DNA of 10,807 nucleotides from Propionibacteriaceae bacterium (GTDB taxonomy: Bacteria > Actinomycetota > Actinomycetes > Propionibacteriales > Propionibacteriaceae), in contig JAKDIK010000056.1 of NCBI GenBank assembly GCA_030450535.1, positions 1 to 10,807 on the forward strand, written 5' to 3'. A program made the translations under genes and the position numbers. The notes below the pieces were generated by a model. It saw nothing but the letters and a program-made list of their open reading frames with translations, did not search any database and was not told where the DNA came from. This document shows, in pieces, positions 1 to 7,551 of the stretch (position 1 is its first letter; every line of letters starts with the position of its first letter).

Positions 1-28
1 CCCTGACGCCACCTGCTGGCCGCCCCTT

Positions 29-42
29 CGCCCCCAGGGGCG
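29..42. terminator. possible GC hairpin at the upstream edge
   Basis: CGCCCC (29-34) can pair with GGGGCG (37-42). An alternative left arm, CGCCCC at 21-26, could pair with the same right arm. No T-run follows, so termination of a gene lying left of the window is only a guess. Confidence 0.2.
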
Positions 43-46
43 TACC

Positions 47-73
47 GGAATCGTTCCACGGGATGAACCTCGT
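47..73 (+). promoter_or_regulatory. candidate ECF sigma (SigR/SigH/SigE-type) promoter
   Basis: GGAAT at 47-51 is followed after 18 nt by CGTT at 70-73. Actinobacterial SigR/SigH-type promoters use GGAAT-like -35 and GTT-like -10 elements at 18-19 nt spacing, so the layout fits. A start near 80-84 would give a leader of about 80 nt before the ATG at 161. The motif is short and could occur by chance; no SigA-type promoter was obvious here. Confidence 0.35.
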
Positions 74-148
74 TCCGACCCCCCCGGCACACAGGTGACT
101 CTCAGCCGTCCACGTCTAGGGTCGGTCCGACAGCGCCAAGGGGCGAGT

Positions 149-155
149 GGGAGGG
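149..155 (+). promoter_or_regulatory. ribosome binding site deciding the start of the DUF2156 gene
   Basis: GGGAGGG lies 5 nt before the ATG at 161. The in-frame GTG at 95 has no comparable Shine-Dalgarno, so the ATG is preferred. Confidence 0.7.
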
Positions 156-160
156 ACGAC

Positions 161-2704
161 ATGGAGCAGGCGACCGCGACGACCGCGGTCACGCGCGTGG
201 GGATCCCCGGCCGGGTGGCGGGGCTTGCCGGCCGGGCGTGGGAATGGCTCGCGTCGGCACCCATCAGCACCGCAATCGCGCTCGTCATCGTGGTGGTCGG
301 TATCGCGGGTGCGGTGACCGGTCGGGGGTGGCTGGACGCGCTCGCCGTCCAGCCGGACGATCCGGCGCGCGTCTGGACCGTGATCACCTCGCTCGTCTGG
401 ACGCGCACGCTCGAGTCCGCCCTGGGCGAAGCGCTGCTCACCGTCGTCGTGGGCGCCTGGGTGGAGCGCTTCCTCGGCCGTCGCCGCTACCTCGCCGCCG
501 GCCTCGCCGCCTCGGTGGTGGGCATGTGGGGGCTCCAGGCTCTCTACCCGCTGATCCTTCTCCTGGAGCGGCCCTGGGGCGACCATCTGGCGCAGTCGCT
601 GTGCGGCGGCCCGCTGGGCATCGTGCTCGGCGCCCTGGCCGCCGCGAGCGTCCGCATGGATCCGGTGTGGCGGCGCCGCGTCCTGACGTGGGTGTTCGTG
701 TGGCGGAGTGCGTTGGTCGCCTTCGGCGGGGGAGCGGACGACATCGCCCAGCTCGTCTCCTCACTCGCCGGTCTCGTGGGAGGGCTGCTGGTGTGGCGCG
801 GGCAGGCGCCGCAGCGGTCGCTGGTCGGGACGCGGCACGATGCCCGGACGATCGTGGCCCTCGTGGTGCTGGCCGTCTCCGCGGGCACCCTGCTGTCGGG
901 GTGGGCCGCGTTTCCCGTCGGACCGCTGGCGGCAGCGCGGTTCGGCCTGCAGCCGGGATTCTTCGATCCGGCCACGATCAACACGCTGTGCGCCGACCCC
1001 AACCGGGCCGCGGAGTGCGCTCAGGCGACGTGGGAGGTGCGCAGCCGCGGCATCGGAGCCACCCTGCTCGCGGCCCTGCCGATCCTGGTGCAGATCGTGC
1101 TCGCCGAGGGCCTGCGCATCGGACGCCGAGCCGCGGCGATCGGAACCATCGTTCTCCAGTGCGGCATGGCCCTCATCGCCACGCTCCACCTCCTCGTGGC
1201 CCGGTGGCTCGTCTCGTACGCCGACGACAGAGGCCCCCTCGGCTTCGCGGCGGACGGCACTCCGACGGCCCGTCTCATCGTCCCCCTCGTCGTCCCGCTC
1301 CTGCTCGCCGTCCAGGTGGCCCTGCACCTGCGCTGCTTCCGAGTGCGCGCCGAACCCGGCACGTTTTCTCGGTTCTGGCTGCGCGCCGGGGCGGTCGTCC
1401 TGGCAGGGCTGGTCGTTGTGGAGTCGGTGGGCATGCTCATCGCCGACGATTTCGTGCCGTCGGCCTCGCCCGGGGCGCTGGCCGAGGACCACCTGGTGCG
1501 CCTGTTGCCGTCGGCCGCGCTGGCGCTGCTGTCCCCCACCCTGGAACCCAACACCGCCGTGGCGACCGCGCTGGTGGAGTGGACGCCCATCGGGGTCTGG
1601 GCTGCTGTCGGCGTCCTGCTCTGGCGGGCCCTGCGAGCCGACCCCTTCACCCGGCCCGGCGAGCGCGAGCTGCTCGCGGACGTCGTCCGCCGACGCGGCG
1701 GTGGTTCGCTCGGTTGGATGCTCACGTGGCCCGGGAACGACGTGTGGCTCGACGCGGAGGCGAGATCCGCCTGGGCGTATCGGACGGGGAGCGGTGTGGC
1801 GCTCACGGTCACCGAGCCGGCCGCAGCCCCGGACGATCTGCGCCGCACGATCGTCGAATTCTCCAACTTCTGCACCTCTCACTCGCTGGTGCCTGCGCTC
1901 TACTCGGTGCACGCCCCGGTGGCGCAGGCGGCGCAGGAGCTGGGTTGGGCGACGGTCCGGGTGGCGGAGGAGGCCGTCATCGACCTGCCGGGGGTGGAGT
2001 TCAAGGGCAAGGCCTTTCAGGACGTGCGCACGGCGCTGAACCGGGCGGACAAGGAGGGCATCCGCATGATGTGGACGACCTACTCCGCCGCGACGCCCGG
2101 CATCCAGGACCAGATCCGGGCCATTTGTGAGGCGTGGCTGACCGACAAGGCCCTTCCGGAAATGGGGTTCACCCTGGGCGGGGTCGCCGAGCTCGACGAC
2201 GAGACGCGGGTGGCACTGGCCGTGGATGCGGAGGGCACCGTGCACGGCGTGACATCGTGGCTGCCGGTCCACCGCGACGGCGTGGTGGTGGGGCTCACCC
2301 TCGACGTGATGCGTCGGCGTGAGGGCGGGTTCCGGTCGACGATGGAATTCCTCATCGCCCAGGCTGTCCTGGATGCGAAGGCGGAGGGTCTGGCCTTCGT
2401 CTCCCTGTCGGGCTCGCCGCTGGCCCGCACCGCTGAGGCCGGCGACGACCCCCACGTGTCCTCGTCCTCGCGGGTCGACGGGGTGCTCGACGTGCTGGGC
2501 GCCCTGCTGGAGCCCGTCTACGGCTTCCGGTCGCTGCTGGCCTTCAAGGCCAAGTTCGGCCCGCGGTTCGTGCCGCTGTACCTCGCTGTGCCCGACCTGG
2601 TGGACGCCCCCGCTGTCGGCCTCGCCATCGCGCGCGCCTACCTGCCCAACCTCGGCGCGGCGGATGCGGCACGCTTCGCCCAGAGGTTGGTGAGCCGTGA
2701 CTGA
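161..2704 (+). CDS. DUF2156/MprF-type aminoacyl-phosphatidylglycerol synthase with degenerate rhomboid-like membrane domain
   Basis: 847 aa. The N-terminal half (about residues 30-490) holds around 11-12 hydrophobic segments. The C-terminal half (about 503-810) is a cytosolic DUF2156 domain, the dual-GNAT fold of MprF/LysX-type enzymes that move an amino acid from aminoacyl-tRNA to membrane lipid. Family motifs seen: EFSNFC (566-571), an EEAVIDL region near 604, FKGKAFQDVR (614-623), GFTLGG (669-674), TLDVMRR (713-719), SLSGSPLAR (748-756) and FKAKFGPRF (795-803). The first membrane block looks like a rhomboid fold: GPLG around residue 152 sits where GxSG would hold the catalytic serine, and DDIAQL has Gln197 where the catalytic His would be, so protease activity is unlikely. 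There is no lysyl-tRNA synthetase domain, unlike LysX. The amino acid used cannot be read from sequence. Start: ATG with a good RBS; the in-frame GTG at 95 is less likely. It overlaps the next gene by 8 bp. Confidence 0.85.
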   Translation: MEQATATTAVTRVGIPGRVAGLAGRAWEWLASAPISTAIALVIVVVGIAGAVTGRGWLDALAVQPDDPARVWTVITSLVWTRTLESALGEALLTVVVGAWVERFLGRRRYLAAGLAASVVGMWGLQALYPLILLLERPWGDHLAQSLCGGPLGIVLGALAAASVRMDPVWRRRVLTWVFVWRSALVAFGGGADDIAQLVSSLAGLVGGLLVWRGQAPQRSLVGTRHDARTIVALVVLAVSAGTLLSGWAAFPVGPLAAARFGLQPGFFDPATINTLCADPNRAAECAQATWEVRSRGIGATLLAALPILVQIVLAEGLRIGRRAAAIGTIVLQCGMALIATLHLLVARWLVSYADDRGPLGFAADGTPTARLIVPLVVPLLLAVQVALHLRCFRVRAEPGTFSRFWLRAGAVVLAGLVVVESVGMLIADDFVPSASPGALAEDHLVRLLPSAALALLSPTLEPNTAVATALVEWTPIGVWAAVGVLLWRALRADPFTRPGERELLADVVRRRGGGSLGWMLTWPGNDVWLDAEARSAWAYRTGSGVALTVTEPAAAPDDLRRTIVEFSNFCTSHSLVPALYSVHAPVAQAAQELGWATVRVAEEAVIDLPGVEFKGKAFQDVRTALNRADKEGIRMMWTTYSAATPGIQDQIRAICEAWLTDKALPEMGFTLGGVAELDDETRVALAVDAEGTVHGVTSWLPVHRDGVVVGLTLDVMRRREGGFRSTMEFLIAQAVLDAKAEGLAFVSLSGSPLARTAEAGDDPHVSSSSRVDGVLDVLGALLEPVYGFRSLLAFKAKFGPRFVPLYLAVPDLVDAPAVGLAIARAYLPNLGAADAARFAQRLVSRD

Positions 2705-4034
2705 CGCACTGAGGGCCATTCCGCTGCTGGGGTGGTGGGCCGCGCCCCTGGCCATCTCCGTGACGCTGATCGTCGCGGGACTGTTGTGGTGGTTCCGCAC
2801 CCGGCACCTGCGCTGGTTCACCCAGGTACTGGTCGTCGCCGCCGGTCCGGTGGTTGGCGTGCTGGCGTGGTGGGCGGTGGACGTGGCGTGGCACCCCGTC
2901 GCGGACGGCATCGGACGCTACGTCTGGGCCTGGCTCGGAGCATGCGCCGTGGTCGTGGCGCAGGCGGTGACCCGACGCCGGCGCCAGCGGGAGCCCCGCC
3001 GGGGCGTCGGTCGTGCCATCGGTGCCGCAGCGGGGTCGATGGGTGGGGTCGTCGCCGTGGCCCTCGCGGCACTCCTGGCGATCAACGCCCACTTCGGCGC
3101 CTACCCGACCCTGGCCGCCGCCCTCGGCGTGGGATACCGGACAGCGACCATGGGCCAACTCCCTGCCGCGCAGAACGATCCGGGTGACGCGCCGCGACCG
3201 GCGGGTCCGCTGCTCGCGTCCTGGACGCCACCGGCGGACATGCCGGCGACCGGGCAGGTCATCACCGCGGAGATCCCGGCCAGCGACCCGGCGTTCGTCC
3301 CGCGCACCGGCTTGGTCTACCTGCCGCCCGCCTACCTCACCGCGCGGCGCCCCGTGCTGCCGGTGTTGGTGCTGCTGGCCGGGCAGCCGGGCGAGCCCCG
3401 CGATTGGCTCACGGCCGGTTCTCTGCAGACGACGATGGACGCCTGGGCCATGACACATGAGGGTCTCGCCCCCGTCGTCGTCATTCCCGACCCCTTGGGC
3501 AGCGCCGCCGCCAACCCCTTGTGCAGCGACGCCCACCTGGGACGGGTCGCAACCTACCTGCAGTCCGACGTGCCCGACTCGATCACCCGGAACTTCCAGG
3601 TGGACACCGACCGGTCGCGCTGGGCGATCGCCGGCCTTTCGAACGGCGGCACCTGCGCGTTGCAGGTCGTCACCCGTGACCCGACGCAGTATCACAGCTT
3701 CCTCGACCTGTCCGGCGAGCTGCACCCCACGCTGGGCTCCGAGGAGCAGACGATCGCCCAGGGCTTCGGCGGCGACCGCGCCGCGTACGAGGCCAATGAC
3801 CCGCTCACGTTGCTGGGCCGCAACACCTACCCGGGGATCGCCGGGATCTTCTCGGTGGGGGCCGACGATCCGGCCTACCTGCCGGCCGCCCAGCAGTTGG
3901 ACGCGGCGGCCCGGGCGGCAGGCATGACCACAGAGCTGCGCACCTACCCGGGCGGCCACGGCTGGAACGTCTGGTCGACGGCGCTCTCCGATCAACTGGA
4001 CTGGCTCGGCGGCCGACTGGGCATTACGGCCTGA
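2697..4034 (+). CDS. membrane-anchored alpha/beta-hydrolase (putative esterase, antigen 85/esterase-D-like fold)
   Basis: 445 aa from a GTG inside the end of the previous gene (GTGACTGA overlap), with GAGG at 2683-2686 as a possible RBS. Four hydrophobic segments (about 7-32, 41-63, 74-92 and 105-131) precede a hydrolase domain (about 180-440), probably extracytoplasmic. Catalytic candidates are Ser315 in GLSNGG, Asp390 or Asp391 in VGADDP, and His421 in GGHGWNVW; spacing and order fit a Ser-Asp-His triad. Tight coupling to an aminoacyl-PG synthase suggests an aminoacyl-lipid hydrolase or a transferase completing the lipid pathway. Membrane hydrolases that cleave aminoacyl-PG are known beside such synthases (AhyD in Enterococcus faecium), but the substrate here is inference. 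A mycoloyl- or acyl-transferase-like role is the main alternative. Confidence 0.8.
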   Translation: MTDALRAIPLLGWWAAPLAISVTLIVAGLLWWFRTRHLRWFTQVLVVAAGPVVGVLAWWAVDVAWHPVADGIGRYVWAWLGACAVVVAQAVTRRRRQREPRRGVGRAIGAAAGSMGGVVAVALAALLAINAHFGAYPTLAAALGVGYRTATMGQLPAAQNDPGDAPRPAGPLLASWTPPADMPATGQVITAEIPASDPAFVPRTGLVYLPPAYLTARRPVLPVLVLLAGQPGEPRDWLTAGSLQTTMDAWAMTHEGLAPVVVIPDPLGSAAANPLCSDAHLGRVATYLQSDVPDSITRNFQVDTDRSRWAIAGLSNGGTCALQVVTRDPTQYHSFLDLSGELHPTLGSEEQTIAQGFGGDRAAYEANDPLTLLGRNTYPGIAGIFSVGADDPAYLPAAQQLDAAARAAGMTTELRTYPGGHGWNVWSTALSDQLDWLGGRLGITA

Positions 4035-4059
4035 CCTCACGGCCTGACCTCACGGCCTG
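4026..4059 (+). repeat. 13-bp tandem repeat (2.6 copies) spanning the esterase stop codon
   Basis: ACGGCCTGACCTC occurs at 4026-4038 and 4039-4051, followed by the partial copy ACGGCCTG at 4052-4059. The first copy supplies the last codons (ACG GCC TGA) of the esterase gene. The repeat fills most of the 44-bp gap between two convergent genes. No strong terminator hairpin is visible; only CCCG-CGC-CGGG at 4066-4076. Confidence 0.85.
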
Positions 4060-4078
4060 CGCATCCCCGCGCCGGGCA

Positions 4079-5077
4079 TCACACCTTGCGGATGCGGATC
4101 CACTCGATGTCGTGGTCGGCGCCCTTGCGCAGGATCGTCGTCGCCCTGCCCCGCGTGGGCAGGATGTTCTCGGTCAGGTTCGGGCCGTTGATCGTGTCCC
4201 AGATCCGCTCGGCGTAGGCGAGGGCGTCCGGTTCGTCGAGCTGGGCGTAGCGGGTGAAGAACGACCGCGGATCACGGAAGGCGGTCTCGCGCAGGCGCCG
4301 GAACCGTTCGAGGTACCACCGTCGCAGCAGGTCCTCGTCGGCGTCCACGTAGACGGTGAAGTCGAAGAAGTCGCTGACGGCCAACGCCATGGAGCCGTCC
4401 GGACGGCGGCGCGCCGGCTGCAGCACGTTGAGGCCCTCGACGATGAGGATGTCGGGCTGGCGGACCGTCGTGAACCGGCTCGGCTCGATGTCGTACTGCA
4501 GGTGGCTGTAGACCGGGACGACGGCCTCGGGAGCGCCCGATTTCACGTCCATGACGAAGCGCAGGAGGCCCTGGCGGTCGTAGCTCTCGGGGAAGCCCTT
4601 GCGGTCCATGATCCCGCGCCGCTCGAGCTCGGCGTTGGGAAACAGGAACCCGTCGGTGGTGACCATCTCGACCCGTGGGCGTCCGGGCAGTTGGGCCAAC
4701 AGCTCGCGCAACAGCCGGCTGGTGGTCGACTTGCCGACCGCCACCGAGCCCGCCACGCCGATCACGAACGGCGTCCGCCCGACGGGCAGGCGCAGGAAGT
4801 CGTGGGTGCGGGAGTAGAGCCGCCCGGTGTTCTCGACGTAGTGGTTGATGAGTTCGGTGAGGGGCAGATAGACCTCGCGCACCGTCGTCATGTCGATGGT
4901 GTCCAGGCGCGAGCGGATGCGACGCAGGGTCTCCTCGGTGAGGTCCACGGGCAGGGCGCTGGAGAGTTTTGACCAGACCAGCCGGTCGGCTCTCACGTAC
5001 GGACCGAACTCGTCCAACGGGGCACTGGCGTGGGGTTCACCCTCGGTCCGGGGTTGCGGCGATAGGCTGCGGTCCAT
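4079..5077 (-). CDS. coaA: pantothenate kinase, type I (CoaA)
   Basis: 332 aa from the ATG at 5077. It phosphorylates pantothenate with ATP, the first and usually feedback-controlled step of CoA synthesis. The P-loop GVAGSVAVGKST is at 107-118. Other conserved CoaA stretches are TTDGFLFPNAEL (140-151), KGFPESYD (160-167), YSHLQYDI (190-197), VEGLNVLQ (213-220) and NILPTRGRA (304-312). The ending, with a KGADHDIEWIRIRKV-type tail, matches actinobacterial CoaA. The start is uncertain: the ATG overlaps the glmS ATG on the other strand and has no Shine-Dalgarno. In-frame TTG (5017, giving 312 aa, the length I recall for the mycobacterial enzyme) and GTG (4996) are alternatives. It is convergent with the esterase gene and divergent from glmS. 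Confidence 0.95.
   Translation of the reverse strand: MDRSLSPQPRTEGEPHASAPLDEFGPYVRADRLVWSKLSSALPVDLTEETLRRIRSRLDTIDMTTVREVYLPLTELINHYVENTGRLYSRTHDFLRLPVGRTPFVIGVAGSVAVGKSTTSRLLRELLAQLPGRPRVEMVTTDGFLFPNAELERRGIMDRKGFPESYDRQGLLRFVMDVKSGAPEAVVPVYSHLQYDIEPSRFTTVRQPDILIVEGLNVLQPARRRPDGSMALAVSDFFDFTVYVDADEDLLRRWYLERFRRLRETAFRDPRSFFTRYAQLDEPDALAYAERIWDTINGPNLTENILPTRGRATTILRKGADHDIEWIRIRKV
5063..5068 (+). promoter_or_regulatory. putative -10 element of a leaderless glmS promoter
   Basis: TAGGCT fits the actinobacterial TANNNT -10 pattern and ends 7 nt before the glmS ATG. This is the spacing of a leaderless transcript, and no Shine-Dalgarno precedes the ATG. No good -35 is seen. Confidence 0.5.
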
Positions 5078-6920
5078 GTGCGGCATTATCGGGTACGTGG
5101 GGCCTCGCGAGGCGCAGAAGATCGTGATCGACGGGCTTCGGCGCATGGAATACCGGGGGTATGACTCGGCCGGCGTCGCGGTGGTGTCCGACAGCGAGCT
5201 GGGTTTTCGCAAGAAGGCGGGCAAGCTCGCCAACCTCGAGGCCGAGCTGGCGGCGTCCCCGCTGCCCGCGGCGTCCTACGGCATCGGGCACACCCGATGG
5301 GCCACCCACGGCGCGCCCACCGACGCCAACGCCCACCCGCACGTGTCGGCGTCCGGACGTGTCGCGCTCGTGCACAACGGCATCATCGAGAACTTCGCGC
5401 CGCTGCGCGCGGAGCTGGAGGCGGCCGGGGTGGAGTTCAGCTCCGAGACCGACTCCGAGGTTGCGGCGCAACTCGTCGGCCGCGAGGTGGACGCCGGCGC
5501 TGATCTCGCGGACGCCCTGCGCACCGTGAGCCGCCGGCTGGAGGGTGCGTTCACGCTCGTGGCGCTGGACGCCCAGCAGCCCGATCGCATCGTCGCGTCG
5601 CGGCGCAACAGCCCGCTGGTCGTCGGTGTGGGGGACGGCGAAATGTTCGTGGCGTCCGACGTCGCCGCGTTCATCGAGTACACCCGCGAGGCCGTCGAGA
5701 TGGGCCAGGATCAGCTCGTCGACGTGACGCGGGACAGCTACACGGTCACCGACTTCGACGGCAACCCTGCGCCCAGCAAGCCGTTCCACGTCGACTGGGA
5801 TCTCTCGGCCGCCGAGAAGGGTGGCTACGACTGGTTCATGCGCAAGGAGATTCACGAGCAGCCCAAGGCGGTCGCCGACACGCTGCTGGGCCGCTTCGAC
5901 GCCGATCACCGGCTGACGCTGGACGAGCTGCGCATCGGCGAGGACGAGCTGAGGATGATCGACAAGATCGTCATCGTCGCGTGCGGCACGGCCTACTACG
6001 CCGGACTGGTCGCCAAGTACGCCATCGAGCACTGGACGCGCGTGCCCTGCGAGGTCGAGATCGCCTCCGAGTTCCGCTATCGCGATCCGATCATCGACCC
6101 CCGCACGCTCGTGGTCACGATCTCCCAGTCGGGCGAGACCGCCGACACCCTCATGGCCGTGCGGCACGCCCGCGTCCAGGGGGCCAAGGTGATCGCGATC
6201 TGCAACACCAACGGCGCGACCATCCCGCGCGAGTCGGATGCCGTCCTCTACACCCACGCCGGTCCGGAGATCGGGGTGGCGTCCACGAAGGGTTTCCTCA
6301 CCCAGGTGGCGGCCTGCTACCTGCTCGGGCTCTTCCTCGCGCAGGTGCGGGGCACGAAGTTCGGCGACGAGATCGCGACGGTGATGACGGAACTCGAGGC
6401 GATGCCGGAGCGGATCCAGCAGGTGCTCGACGCCCAACAGCAGGTGCTCGATCTGGCGGCCGAGCTGCGCGGCGTCCGCACCGTGCTGTTCCTCGGCCGG
6501 CACGTGGGCTATCCCGTCGCGCTCGAGGGTGCGCTGAAGCTCAAGGAGATCGCGTACCTGCACGCCGAGGGCTTCCCGGCCGGGGAGCTCAAGCATGGTC
6601 CGATCGCGCTCGTGGAGAAGGACCTGCCGGTGTTCGTCATCGTGCCGCCGCAGGGCCGCGATCAGTTGCACGACAAGGTCATCTCGAACATCCAGGAGGT
6701 GCGGGCGCGCGGGGCGCGCACGATCGTGCTGGTGGAGGAGGGCGACCACGAGGTCGATCCCTACGCCGACGTCATCATCCGGCTGCCGCAGGCGTCCACG
6801 CTGTTGCAGCCGCTGCTGGCGACGATCCCGCTGCAGTTGTTCGCGTGCGAACTGGCAACCCTGCTCGGCCACGACGCCGACCAACCCCGCAACTTGGCCA
6901 AGTCCGTCACCGTCGAATAA
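5076..6920 (+). CDS. glmS: glutamine--fructose-6-phosphate aminotransferase (isomerizing)
   Basis: 614 aa, normal for the family. It makes glucosamine-6-phosphate from fructose-6-phosphate and glutamine, the entry to UDP-GlcNAc and peptidoglycan. MCGIIGYVG gives the start: Cys2 becomes the N-terminal glutaminase nucleophile. Glutaminase motifs are EYRGYDSAG (25-33), HTRWATHG (72-79) and HNGIIEN (100-106). The isomerase half has two SIS domains: ACGTAYYAG (302-310) with SQSGETADT (350-358) and STKGF (403-407), then EGALKLKEI (484-492) with GELKHGPIAL (503-512). It ends in the conserved DQPRNLAKSVTVE tail. There is no glmS ribozyme: transcription appears to begin at or just before the ATG. acpS follows after 10 bp and is probably cotranscribed. 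Confidence 0.98.
   Translation: MCGIIGYVGPREAQKIVIDGLRRMEYRGYDSAGVAVVSDSELGFRKKAGKLANLEAELAASPLPAASYGIGHTRWATHGAPTDANAHPHVSASGRVALVHNGIIENFAPLRAELEAAGVEFSSETDSEVAAQLVGREVDAGADLADALRTVSRRLEGAFTLVALDAQQPDRIVASRRNSPLVVGVGDGEMFVASDVAAFIEYTREAVEMGQDQLVDVTRDSYTVTDFDGNPAPSKPFHVDWDLSAAEKGGYDWFMRKEIHEQPKAVADTLLGRFDADHRLTLDELRIGEDELRMIDKIVIVACGTAYYAGLVAKYAIEHWTRVPCEVEIASEFRYRDPIIDPRTLVVTISQSGETADTLMAVRHARVQGAKVIAICNTNGATIPRESDAVLYTHAGPEIGVASTKGFLTQVAACYLLGLFLAQVRGTKFGDEIATVMTELEAMPERIQQVLDAQQQVLDLAAELRGVRTVLFLGRHVGYPVALEGALKLKEIAYLHAEGFPAGELKHGPIALVEKDLPVFVIVPPQGRDQLHDKVISNIQEVRARGARTIVLVEEGDHEVDPYADVIIRLPQASTLLQPLLATIPLQLFACELATLLGHDADQPRNLAKSVTVE
5085..5090 (-). promoter_or_regulatory. possible -10 element of a leaderless coaA promoter
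   Basis: On the minus strand GATAAT ends 7 nt before the coaA ATG (5077), mirroring the glmS arrangement. These bases also encode the conserved GlmS N-terminus, so the match may be coincidental. Confidence 0.3.
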
Positions 6921-6930
6921 GAGGGCGGGC

Positions 6931-7278
6931 GTGATCCTGGGCATCGGAGTCGACGTCTGCGCGATCGATCGCATCCGGGACGCGTGCGCGCGGCCCGGTT
7001 TCGTGGACCGGGTCTTCACCCTGTCCGAACAGCGGGGGAGCGAGCAGACGCTCGCCGGTCGTTTCGCCGCCAAGGAGGCGCTCGCCAAGGCGCTCGGGGC
7101 GCCGCTCGGGTTGCGCTGGCCGGATTGCGAGGTGCTCTCGGACGAGACCGGACGCCCCTCGCTGGTGGTCACCGGCACCGTCGCCGAACGCATGGAGGAG
7201 CTCGGCGTCAGCCGCCTGCACGTGTCGATCAGCCACGACGCCGGCGTCGCCGTGGCGATGGTGGTGTGCGAGGGCTGA
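6931..7278 (+). CDS. acpS: holo-[acyl-carrier-protein] synthase (4'-phosphopantetheinyl transferase)
   Basis: 115 aa, typical AcpS length. It transfers 4'-phosphopantetheine from CoA to a serine of apo-ACP, activating fatty-acid synthesis. GIGVDVCAIDRI (4-15) contains the Mg-binding Asp8; FAAKEALAKALG (45-56) contains the second metal ligand Glu49; SISHD (99-103) is the conserved C-terminal motif. GTG start with GAGGG (6921-6925) 5 nt upstream. It lies 10 bp after glmS, in the same probable operon. With coaA nearby, CoA supply and CoA use sit within 3 kb. Confidence 0.95.
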   Translation: MILGIGVDVCAIDRIRDACARPGFVDRVFTLSEQRGSEQTLAGRFAAKEALAKALGAPLGLRWPDCEVLSDETGRPSLVVTGTVAERMEELGVSRLHVSISHDAGVAVAMVVCEG

Positions 7279-7297
7279 GGCCCGCTGGGAGCTGACT

Positions 7298-7310
7298 GGT
7301 AGCGTCTACC
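7298..7310 (+). promoter_or_regulatory. leaderless promoter with operator-like palindrome for the antitoxin gene
   Basis: TAGCGT (7300-7305) fits a TANNNT -10 and ends 6 nt before the ATG at 7312. GGTAG-CGT-CTACC (7298-7310) is a perfect 5-bp inverted repeat over this -10. AbrB-fold antitoxins commonly bind such sites to repress their own operon, so autoregulation is a reasonable inference. Confidence 0.5.
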
Positions 7311-7311
7311 C

Positions 7312-7551
7312 ATGGAATCCGTGGTGGACGCGGTCGGGCGCGTTGTCGTGCCCAAGGCGCTGCGCGATGCGCTGGGGCTCACCCCGGGCACCGTGGTCGA
7401 CATTTCCGCCTATGGCAGTGGGGTGCAGATCACTCCCGGCGGTCGGACCGCGCGGCTGGAGCGGGACCGTGACGGGCGTCTAGTTTCGCGCGGCACGACC
7501 CCGGTCACCGATGACGAGGTGTTCGCGCTGCTGGATGCGGGGCGGCGGTGA
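7312..7551 (+). CDS. AbrB/SpoVT-fold (VapB/MazE-type) antitoxin
   Basis: 79 aa. Residues about 4-42 are a SpoVT-AbrB swapped-hairpin DNA-binding domain: VDAVGRVVVPKALRDALGL followed by TPGTVVDI and a short beta strand ending VQITP. The acidic C-terminal tail (TPVTDDEVFALLDAG) would be the toxin-binding part of a VapB antitoxin. The gene has its own leaderless promoter and palindrome. Its stop overlaps a GTG that opens a short VapC-like remnant, so the antitoxin now appears to be an orphan. A stand-alone AbrB-type regulator is the alternative. Confidence 0.8.
   Translation: MESVVDAVGRVVVPKALRDALGLTPGTVVDISAYGSGVQITPGGRTARLERDRDGRLVSRGTTPVTDDEVFALLDAGRR

Noticed and set aside
95..160. Upstream GTG start adding 22 residues to the DUF2156 protein
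   Set aside because: No Shine-Dalgarno at 95, whereas GGGAGGG stands 5 nt before the ATG at 161.
761..2911. Very long antisense frame opposite the DUF2156 gene
   Set aside because: Low-complexity Arg/His/Gly/Gln composition with no domain; typical antisense openness in high-GC DNA.
5041..5075. glmS ribozyme or riboswitch
   Set aside because: Only about 35 nt lie before the ATG and the promoter appears leaderless; there is no room for the ribozyme.
5078..5233. N-terminal extension of coaA to 5233
   Set aside because: It would read through the conserved GlmS N-terminus and add residues unlike any CoaA.
5037..7403. Long antisense frame opposite glmS and acpS
   Set aside because: It covers two well-supported genes and has no recognisable motif.
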